Notes under the pieces: generated by a model | The model's input: the letters and a program-made list of their open reading frames with translations, nothing else | What the model was told of the DNA's origin: nothing | The model's database searches: none | Position numbers and translations under genes: made by a program | Origin: Heterohyrax brucei | Lineage: Eukaryota > Chordata > Mammalia > Hyracoidea > Procaviidae | Assembly (NCBI GenBank): GCA_028571685.1 | Contig: CM053143.1 | Location: forward strand, 143,750,829 to 143,814,828 | Length of the DNA: 64,000 nt | Direction: 5' to 3' | Shown: piece after piece, positions 56,029 through 64,000 of the stretch | How the letters are laid out: the number at the start of each line of letters is the position of its first letter | How positions within the stretch are numbered: the first letter of the stretch is position 1

Positions 56029-56346
56029 AAATGGAAAGAGAAGCCATGACTTTCTGAAGTCTCAAATGAGTTACTTTTGCTGACATTTAGGCTGGACTCA
56101 GCTAGCAAAAAGTGAGGAAAATTCTGTAACTATGTATGTGTATCTGTGCATTTTTGGAAACTAGAAGGAAAAAAAAAACCTCACCTATATCCATTGTTGA
56201 GTATACATGTACACTATATTGACAATATGTATCTTTAGCACTGTGTTTTGAGCTTGGTAATCAGAGCTACCCCTAAAACAATATGTTTACCTGCAATGAG
56301 AACAGCACATTTTTGAGATCTGGTTATTGACTTCTAATACCAAAAA

Positions 56347-56447
56347 TCACACCATGTCCATTGCTGTTGAGTTGATTCTGATTCATAGTGACCCTACAGG
56401 ACAGAGCAGAACTTCCCTACAGGATTCCCAAGGAGCAGCTGAGGGAT
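56347..56447 (-). mobile_element. AfroSINE, head-truncated
   Basis: Reverse copy ending inside the body (ATTGCTGTTGAGTTGATTCT to AAGGAGCAGCTGAGGGATG). Confidence 0.75.
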
Positions 56448-56480
56448 GCTAATTGCATCCTGGACCAAACATCCTGTTTC

Positions 56481-56501
56481 TTTTTTTTTTTTTTTTTTTT
56501 T
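56481..56501. repeat. Poly(T) tract, 21 bases
   Basis: Pure T run between an AfroSINE fragment and an RTE fragment. Confidence 0.9.
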
Positions 56502-56950
56502 GATGACCCTCTATTTTATCAAGCACGATGTCCTACAGGGACTTGTCCCTCCTGATAACACATCCAAAGGATGTGAGATGAAGTCTAACCAACCCTGTGT
56601 CCAAGAAGTGTTCTGGGTGTACTTCTTCCAAGACAAACTGGTTCATTCTTCTGGCAATCCACAGTATATTCAATATTCTTAACCCACACCATAATTCAAA
56701 GGCATCAATTATTGGATTTTCCTTATTCATTTTCCAGCTTTCACATGCCTATGAACCAACAGAAAATGCCAAGACTTGGGTCAGGCACACTTTAGTCCTC
56801 AAAGTAATTATCTTTGTGTTTTAGCTCTCTAAGGAGGTCTTTAGCAGCAGATTTGCCCAATGCAATGTGTCCTCTGATTTCTTGACTGCTGCTTCTGTGG
56901 GCACAGATGGTAGATTCAAGTAAAACGGAGTCCTTGACAACCCTCTAACC
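56502..56950 (-). mobile_element. RTE LINE fragment (C-terminal coding part)
   Basis: Minus-strand piece with 'DAFELWCGLRILNILW' readable between about 56660 and 56720 and the complement of the GGGCAAATCTGC landmark at about 56850. It lacks the RTE 3' tail. It abuts a 21-base T run at 56481-56501. Confidence 0.8.
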
Positions 56951-57589
56951 CTAGAGGGACTGTCATATTACTGACCCTCATTCCTGCTTACCTGATTTAA
57001 ATGACATGGTCAACACTGTAATCATTCTCTTGTATATATTCTCTCCTTCGCAAAAATTTCACCCTGTTCAAATTAGTTATATTTAAATCTCTACATGTTC
57101 TTTTTAATACTTGCAGGTTGACAGTGACTAAAGGGAAGTATCACTGATTATTGTCACTTTTACTTTTGATCATGAACCACAACTTGGCCATGAGTTGCCA
57201 ATGTCAATCAACCGTAATCATAGTGTATTTCTAATTCACTTACTCCTCCACTTTTCTAGACAATTGCTTCACACCTTATCTCTCCCTTCTAACTGCCAAC
57301 TTCTCCTTCCCCATCTTTCTTTCAGCTGATGACCTTGCTTCCATTTTATGGAAAAATAAAAATAAAAACCATCAAAAGAGAAGTTTCACAAATTCCTTTA
57401 ACTGTCCTCCAGCAGAGGCCTGTCCCCAAACATCGCCACTCACACATCAGTCAACCTAACAGGCCATCTCCAAGTGTAACTGTAATTCAAATGTAACCTG
57501 TGCAAAAGTTAGCTCCTTACATTATCTGAAAACCTGTTTCCTCCACAGATGACCCCTTTCAGGTAACAGCAACCCCATTTCTTCTAGAT

Positions 57590-58165
57590 CATTAGGCCAA
57601 AAGCTTCGGAGTTCTCCCTGGGTCCTATCTTTCTCTATAACCCACATCTAATCAGTCAGTCAACTCTGTTGCCTCTGCCTTTGAAACACACCCAGAGTCT
57701 CACCACTTCACATCATTATCACCACCAGCACCACAGTTCTGTTAAGCCACAAGTTAACGACAATTTCACAATTTCAATTCCTCTAAAGGCTGCCTACAGA
57801 TCAGAGTTTCCAAAGTCACCATGAGTGGGAATCGACTCGACAGCAGTGGGTTTTTTTAAAGGCTGCCTTAGTGACTACAGTACCAGCCTCGGAGGCCTCC
57901 CTGATCTGCTCCCCCAGGCCTGCTCTGGCCTCTTCCTCCTCTTCTTCCTACACAGCCTTGCTCAGCAAGGTCTCCATTTCTTCACTCCTTTATGTTTCTC
58001 AGAATTCACACGTCTGTTGGCAGCAATATACAATCCTCCTTTCTGTTTTTGCTCTTTTCAGTCTTGCCCCTCCATCAGGGTACAAGTTTCATATTTGTTC
58101 ACTGACACATCCTAGGTGCACAGCAGTGCCAGGAACAGAGCAGACATTCCATGAATATTTGGCAG
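57590..58165 (+). mobile_element. LINE2 relic, 3' end
   Basis: 'ggagttctccctgggtcctat' near 57610, 'gcctccctgatctgctcccc' near 57894 and the 3' landmark 'aggtgcacagcagtgccagga' near 58113 follow the L2 consensus order as I recall it. It explains the overlapping proline/serine-rich reading frames here. Confidence 0.65.
57790..57852 (+). mobile_element. AfroSINE tail fragment
   Basis: Tail only: AGTCACCATGAGTGGGAATC then GACTCGACAGCAGTGGG, inside an L2. Confidence 0.7.
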
Positions 58166-58324
58166 GGGAATATCTGTGAATTAATGCAAACAACAGCACC
58201 CCTCTTGTCTGTAGTAAAGACCTAGAGTACCTGTAACAACCTTATACATGCTGACTCTCGAAGTGATATAATTAGCTCAGGTATTTTGTGGTATCTTTTG
58301 CAGTTTTTACTGGGCATGCTATGG

Positions 58325-58373
58325 TTATTATCGGATCCAACTCGACAGCACTTGGCTTGGCTGTGGTTGTTAT
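58325..58373 (+). mobile_element. RTE/AfroSINE tail fragment
   Basis: GGATCCAACTCGACAGCACT followed by TTGGCTTGGCTGTGG, the form of tail seen at 44415 in reverse. Confidence 0.6.
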
Positions 58374-58380
58374 TAAAACC

Positions 58381-58535
58381 CCAAACCAAACCCACTGCTG
58401 CTGAGTCGATTCCAACTCATAGTAACCCTAAAAGACAGAGGAGAACTGCCATTTCCAGGAGCATCTGGTGAATCTGAACTGATGACTTTCTGGTTAGCAG
58501 CTGTAGTCCTTAACTACTATGCCACCAGGAGTTTC
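58381..58535 (-). mobile_element. AfroSINE, short form
   Basis: Reverse copy from CAAACCCACTGCTGCTGAGT to TACTATGCCACCAGGAGTTT, lying tail to tail with the fragment before it. Confidence 0.88.
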
Positions 58536-59214
58536 GGTTTCAGGTTTATTACAGTTCACATTAAAATCTGCAACACGTAACCGCAAAACAGATACTAATG
58601 AAACTGCAACAAGGAGACACTGAAAGAAGGAAATAAAAGTGGAGTTTATTTTTAAAAATAGCAGAGGTATTCAATATTGTCCCAAAATTCTCACAAAGGA
58701 AGGTCTTCTGAGTAACCCATTCCCCCGCCCCACACAGCTGAAAGTTGATCTCTTTGCATGCCAAAACAACTTCATTTCGGGTGCAGAGTCTTCTTATATT
58801 TGACACAGCATTTTTAATAAATACTCTTCTCTGAGAATTGAGCAGCAGAGCTCAGAGCACGGATTACCGTAAGGTACCCTGTAAAGTGATGCCGTCAGGG
58901 TTCATAAGGTTTTCTTCCCATAGTTGAGGACCTCCTTGTCCTGAATGCGCCTGCCTGGTTTTTCAAGGTACCCCCAACAAGCATCAAAATAGATGTCCTT
59001 ATCAAGGTTGACATCTCATATCCAACTATCTTAAAAAGTTAATAAGCATAAATTCATTGAATTAAAGCCTTCAAGCCTTCAAGCTGTAGAACACAGAAAT
59101 GTAACCACATATATTTAGTGAGACCTGTTTTCACTGTGCAGAAATCTCTTTTCCTCGTTGGTGTTCCTGGATGCTGTCTGGTCACTTTTTCCTCAGGGTG
59201 AACCCTCGTCCAGT

Positions 59215-59645
59215 ACAGGGAACCGCTGCCCGGCCCTGGCCACGCCTCACTGTGACTGCTGTTTGAACTCACTGTTTGTGTCCCTGTATCGGTTCATCTC
59301 ATGGAGGGTCTGCCTAGTTTTGGCTGACACTCCACCAAGTATGACGTCCTTTTCCAGAAATCAGTCCTGATACTACATCCAAAGTATGTGAGAGGAAGTC
59401 TCACCATCCTTGCCTCTGTGGATCATTCTGGCTGTACTTCCTCCACGACAGATCTAGTGTTTTTTTCTGCCATCCACGGTACAGTCATCATTCTTCACCA
59501 ACCAAGAAACTAAAAGGCATTCATTCTTCTTCAACTTTGCCTTTTCATTGTCCGGCTTTCACATGCATATGCCAGCCAAGTGCCATCGAGTTGGATAAGA
59601 GATGACGGAAAACAGCTTGGTTTGGGTTAGGGGCACCTTAATCCT
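59215..59645 (-). mobile_element. RTE LINE fragment (3' end of coding part)
   Basis: Minus-strand piece aligned to 56502-56950 through CCAAAGTATGTGAGAG, CATTCTGGCTGTACTTCCTC and TTCATTGTCCGGCTTTCACA. A 26-base bit resembling the AfroSINE/RTE tail (about 59568-59594) interrupts it. Confidence 0.75.
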
Positions 59646-60073
59646 TTTTCTTATACATGTTTAACAGACAAGTACCGAAAGACGACCATGTGCCAGCCAG
59701 GCACTGAAACAAAAATAATGAAATGTCCTGTGGAAATTCTATGGCTCCTTTACGAATACACAGTCCAATAGAGAAATCGGGTATGAACTCATGCAATTCC
59801 CTCATTACCTGAAGTTCTTCTGAGACTAATTCTCACCAGAGAAGTGTTGACACTTATGTAGTCAGGCTTTAGAGCTACAAACACTTGAGCATTATAACAC
59901 TAACCAATAAATAATAATCGAAGTACATTCTGAAATTCTGAAAAAACAAAAACTAGTACCCAGTGCTCATTTTAAAAATTACAGCCAAAGTATCTTGTGA
60001 AACTGGCAGAGAAACACAAATTTCCTGATGTGTCATTTTTACTCATTCACACTATGGATGGTCAACTTCAGCT

Positions 60074-60093
60074 CTGTGTGTGTGTGTGTGTGT
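60074..60093. repeat. (TG)n microsatellite
   Basis: About ten TG units. Confidence 0.9.
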
Positions 60094-60284
60094 AAAATAT
60101 GAGAAACTGATAAACACAGTGGACTGTGATTCTAAAGATAGATGTTGAAATGATAAATGTTCTGTTACATATACATCTACCAAAATGAAAATTAAAATAA
60201 TATTAGAAAAATAAAGAAAAGGAAATAAGCTATAAGTTTTCATTAAATACCTGCTTCCTCTACAAGACCATCTTGTTCACTGTT

Positions 60285-60440
60285 TTAACTGGTAACTGGA
60301 CAAGCTGTGGGGTGAGCAGTGGGAATCCACCAGCCACTCCTTGGAAACCCCACGAGACAGTTCTGCTCTGTCCTATACGGTTGCTATCAGCTGCAATCGA
60401 CTCGATGGCAATGGGCTTGGTTTTGGTTTGGACAATGACT
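60285..60440 (+). mobile_element. AfroSINE, head-truncated
   Basis: Body AATCCACCAGCCACTCCTTG and tail TGCAATCGACTCGATGGCAA with GGTTTTGGTTTGG end. Confidence 0.84.
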
Positions 60441-60449
60441 GACACAGAG

Positions 60450-60945
60450 TTTTAGTCAGCTAGTGCTGCTTTAACAGAAATACTACCCACCAGTGGATGG
60501 CTTTAAGAGGAATTTCGCAGTCTAGTAAGCTAAAAGTCCAAACTGAGGCTGTCAGTTCCAGGGGAAAGCTTTCTTTGCTGGATCTGGAGGAAGGTCCTTG
60601 TCATCAGTAGTCCCCTGGACTGGAAGCTTCTGAGGCACACGGACCCTGGTCTTTTCCAAAGGATGTGCTCAGCCTCTGGCATAGCTTCTTGGTGGTATGA
60701 GCTCCCCAAATCGCTCTGCTGGCTTCTTTCCTTTATATCTCAAGAGGCTGCCTCAAGGCACACAACAGTCCTATACACTGAGTCCTGCCCCACCAACACA
60801 ACTGCCACCCATCTACCCTCATTAACGTCATGTAGGCAAGATTTACAATACAGAAGAACATCACATAATACCAGGAATCAGGGTCCAGCAAACCACCATA
60901 CACATTTTTGGGAGAACACAACTCAATCCATGGCACACAGCAAGC
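60450..60945 (+). repeat. Old interspersed repeat, family not assigned, copy 2
   Basis: 'agctagtgctgctttaacag' at the start, CTAAAAGTCCAAACTGAGG, GGAGGAAGGTCCTTGTCATC and the end GAGAACACAACTCAATCCAT parallel copy 1. Confidence 0.6.
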
Positions 60946-61249
60946 GCTCAATAAATATTTTTAAATCAATTAACTAAAAGCCAATTAGGTAAGCTCTTCA
61001 TGCTATTTCTATCCTTCCAGGAATGCGTACTCTTCAATAAGGAAAATCTCAAGAGGATCCAGGCCAAATAGTTTGTAAATATGCAACAGATATTTGTTGA
61101 ATGAATAAATGGGGTCTTCTGCTGAGGGACTTGTTGGTCAATTACATTCTGACCTTTGAATTTCAAGAAGGGCTAATGCCATCTCATGTTTGCCAGACAC
61201 AGCAATTTTATTCATCCTTAGACTACTGATGGTGTAGATTGTATTAGAT

Positions 61250-61445
61250 CAGTGGTCCCCAGCTGACAGCAGTCTTGCTACCTGGGCAATATCTGGAGAC
61301 ATTTTTGGTTGTCTCAAACTGGGGGGTTGGGTGGGGTGGGTTCTACTAGCATCTAACAAATACTGCACAGAGGCCAGGGGTGCTGCTAAGTATCCTACAA
61401 TGCATAGGACAGCCTCTCACAACAAAGAATTACCCAGTCCACAGT
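61250..61445 (+). mobile_element. MER20 hAT-type transposon
   Basis: CAGTGGTCCCCAGCTGACAG, ATCTGGAGACATTTTTGGTT and CCTACAATGCATAGGACAGC are close to the MER20 consensus; the terminal inverted repeat is lost on the right. Confidence 0.78.
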
Positions 61446-61529
61446 GTCAGGAACTATCAAGTTATATTTTTTCATAAGTGAGGTAAGCTACAGAATGGAA
61501 ACAGCAACAACTTCTTCATTAGATGTGGC

Positions 61530-61680
61530 GGGTTTGTATCCTGGCTCTAACCACTCCTCACATTCAAGTGGGACTTCTGATGAGTCTCAGTCTATCTATC
61601 AAGAAAATGGGAATAAAAATAACTACAGGTCTGATGTGAGGATTTAATGATAAATTATGTAAGGTATTTCACATATAATA
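61530..61680 (+). mobile_element. MIR relic
   Basis: TTGTATCCTGGCTCTAACCA, AATGGGAATAAAAATAACTA, GATGTGAGGATTTAATGATA. Confidence 0.6.
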
Positions 61681-61696
61681 GATCAATATATGGCAG

Positions 61697-61855
61697 CTAT
61701 TCCATAGTGGTTGAGTGCTATAACTGCTAACTAAAAAGTTAGCAGTTCAAATGCACCAAGCACTCCTTGGAAACTCTATGGGGGCAATTCTACAGACTTC
61801 TATCTATAGTGTAGCTATGACTTGGAATCAACTTGTGGCTTTGGTTTCTTGCTTT
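61697..61855 (+). mobile_element. AfroSINE, short form
   Basis: Plus copy from TATTCCATAGTGGTTGAGTG to ACTTGGAATCAACTTGTGGC with a 13-base addition in the tail. Confidence 0.85.
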
Positions 61856-63136
61856 TTATTCTTAATCCTAGAAGAGCACTTAATCATTTGATGCTGACAT
61901 TTCTGCCAGGTAGGAACAGTATTTTAAAGATGATGAGGCTTAGCAACTTAAAACATAAACAAAGAATTTTAAGCTAGGAAAAGAACCAACTTATAACAAT
62001 AGTTCAGTTTTACAGACTAGTGTCTTCAGAAAGATTAACTTGTCCATGATTACACAGCAAGTTAGTGGCAGCTCACTTCCTATCATTTTATTACTCATGC
62101 ATATACTGAATAAATTAGCTCTTTAACTGTTATTATATATGAATGTGTCATTACTTACTTCATGCAATTTGAATACAAGAAGATCATTTACTGCTGAAAT
62201 TGTATCTAGAGCATGCTTAGATTATAAAACAACAAGAATTTATTCAGATATGGAAAAGATCTTAAAATTTTCATGGTCTGTTAGAGCTAATGTTTAGGAT
62301 CCGTCCTACAGCTTTGGTAACATTGTAACTAGTCATGTTTTCACATGAATAATCTATATTTTAATTACTATATTTTATAAAAGTAACATTAGAAATTATT
62401 CATTTCTAGTTTAAATATTTACAAGTTGAGCACACCGGAGAAAAGGACATAAACAAATATATCAGAGTTCAGAAAATGGCAAAGACATAGAAAAAATACT
62501 TTTCCTCATTAGTAACCTCAGAAAAGTAACTGAGGTAGAATTAGCACTTTTTGTCTCTAAATACAGCCAAAGGTCTCTACTCATAATGGTCAGTGAAGGT
62601 AGGCATTTACACAGGCTGTGCGGTATCTACCTTACTTTAATTTTTTTTGCTGGGGTCAGGGAGCCACAAGGTAATAAGCTTTGCAAATGTTAATCCCCTT
62701 CAGCTCTGAGTACAAAGATACTCATCTTAGCATTGGAAAGGTCATTAATCCAATAGTCCAAAAATAGGGAAATCATTAAATCATAGTAGGTCTAGTCGGA
62801 AACAGAAAGCAGTTAACAAAAATGATGTTTAAGAGAATTTTCGACAAATGAATGAGAAAATATAGTTTATTAGATTTCAAAGGACAACTATGGCCTGTAT
62901 CTAAGTATGATCTTGACTGAGAATATATCACATTTTTATAGAAATAATGTACATCTTCTCTGTTTACTTGCCTCCCTCCCCCCAAGATAGTGACACAAGC
63001 ATGGCTATGTCAATTTTCATGTTTCTGAAAAAAAAAAACCATGTAATATGCTTACAAAATATCTCACAGAGGTGGGGAGGAGTCGTTGGCAAACAACTGT
63101 AGAAGGCATGCATTATTTGTATAAAAATATGATAAC

Positions 63137-63272
63137 AACCTGTTGCCACTGAGCCACTCCTCTCCCAGAGGAGAACTGCCCCATAAAGCTTCCAAAGAGC
63201 ACCTGGTGGATTTCAACTGCAGACTTTTTGGTTAGCAGCCACAATTCTTAACCAGTAAGTCACCCAGTTTCT
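63137..63272 (-). mobile_element. AfroSINE, short form, tail-diverged
   Basis: Reverse copy, CTGTTGCCACTGAGCCACTC to AACCAGTAAGTCACCCAGTT. Confidence 0.8.
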
Positions 63273-63550
63273 AAAAGATACATGCTATACAGATAAAGCA
63301 CAAAACATTTTTAAAATACTGTAATTTTGAGGTAGTATATTTTTTCTTTTTATTTTTAAAACTGTCCATGTTCATGACCACATAGAAACAGAAAACAGAT
63401 CTTCATTTTAATCAAAAAGTAATCAAAGATTCTAATCCCACAAGACCTACTCAACTTTATAGAATCATGGGGCTTATGTTCACAGGGGAGAAAGCATCCA
63501 CAGAAGTTAATGTGTTGTTTCTACAGTTAGGATGCAAGAAAAAGATGCTA

Positions 63551-63597
63551 TCCTTCCCTCCCTCCCTCCCTCCTTCCCTCACTTCCTCCCTCCCTCC
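63551..63597. repeat. (CCCT)n microsatellite
   Basis: Interrupted CCCT/CTTC units; in the transcript strand a G- and A-rich run. CTTCCTTCTTTCC text continues to about 63646. Confidence 0.9.
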
Positions 63598-64000
63598 AGG
63601 CATCCATCTACACCTCCCCCTCCCTTCCTTCCTTCTTTCCTTTCTTTTAAAACAACTCCAAAAAAATGCAAAGTAAGCATGCTGCCTCAACACTGAGAAA
63701 GAATGTTCATATCCAAGTCCATGACTAGCATGTGTACACACTAATGCCTGACACTGTATCAGGGAAGACTAACATCATTTAGTGTACAAGTGGCACCACA
63801 AAGACAAATACCCACATCCCTACCCAGAAGGCTTGAAGCTAACTACAAACATTGTAGGCCCAGTTGAAACACTGAGCTGTGTTCGGGTGAAAAGACAATT
63901 GCCAAAAGACATCTAATGGGTAGAGCAGGCTACATTTTAAAAGCTAGCTTAATTAAATACCCAGATGGTGTTGGGAAACTGCCTTCTTTACGAAAATCAG

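Larger units (their letters stand above)
39711..64000 (-). other. ATP10D: ATP10D intron 1 (partial, inferred)
   Basis: Everything right of exon 2 reads as repeat-rich intron. No CpG-dense stretch, no coding exon and no neighbouring gene were seen. It is called intron 1 because human ATP10D has a noncoding first exon far upstream (recalled). An unrecognised noncoding exon inside the region cannot be excluded. Stretches without a named feature include 41400-42190, 46080-46790, 47460-48230, 52000-52870, 53880-55140 and 61860-63130. Confidence 0.65.

Noticed and set aside
57825..58179. Two overlapping plus-strand frames of about 100 codons, rich in Ser, Pro and Leu.
   Set aside because: The region is an old LINE2 3' end with an AfroSINE tail; compositional bias explains the open frames.
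63457..63741. A basic, Gly/Arg/Glu-rich minus-strand frame resembling a nucleic-acid-binding protein.
   Set aside because: It is the translation of the (CCCT)n microsatellite.
1..64000. CRISPR arrays, operons, phage or other prokaryotic systems.
   Set aside because: The base composition, splice-site structure and afrotherian SINEs show mammalian nuclear DNA; no spaced direct repeats of CRISPR type are present.

Overview
This window is mammalian nuclear DNA, almost certainly from an afrotherian. It carries more than 40 copies or fragments of AfroSINE-type tRNA-derived retroposons, four RTE-clade LINE pieces, older L1, L2, MIR, MER20 and MER5 relics, and one multi-exon gene with GT-AG introns. 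Many AfroSINE copies lack an internal block of about 45 bp. From memory, that deletion marks the paenungulate branch (elephants, sea cows, hyraxes), so elephant or a close relative is my best guess. The species call is inference.

The only gene I can support is the 5' half of ATP10D, on the minus strand. Nine coding exons were assembled by hand from 39710 down to 4430. They read in one continuous frame for 545 residues, against about 1,426 in human ATP10D as I remember it. ATP10D is a P4-type ATPase, a lipid flippase. The exons cover the cytosolic N-terminus, membrane segments 1-4, the actuator domain with its DGES loop, the PISL motif of segment 4, the DKTGT phosphorylation site (Asp438) and the start of the nucleotide-binding domain. 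Splice phases match at every junction and there is no frameshift or stop. The rest of the gene lies beyond the left end. The promoter and the 5' noncoding exon are not seen and probably lie beyond the right end, because 39711-64000 reads as intron without a CpG island.

Layout by plus coordinate: intron 10 (1-4429); exon 10; intron 9 (L2 remnants and many SINEs, 4669-12254); a compact cluster of exons 9, 8, 7 and 6 (12255-14235) with introns of 127, 945 and 289 bp; intron 5 with a long minus-strand L1 and a (GT)21 tract; exon 5; intron 4 with a 2.4-kb degenerate RTE element; exon 4; intron 3 (10.7 kb, L1, LTR and MIR relics); exon 3; intron 2 (mariner relics and an LTR); exon 2 with the start codon; then 24 kb of intron 1 full of repeats.

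I found no undescribed biological system. The most interesting material is the retroposon community: AfroSINEs that share a 3' tail with the RTE LINE, a second chimeric SINE with a tRNA-Gly-like head and an RTE-like body (two copies), an unassigned dispersed repeat of roughly 0.5-0.9 kb (four copies), and a mariner relic made of two opposed 3' transposase segments. Repeat family names come from recall of consensus sequences, not from a search.
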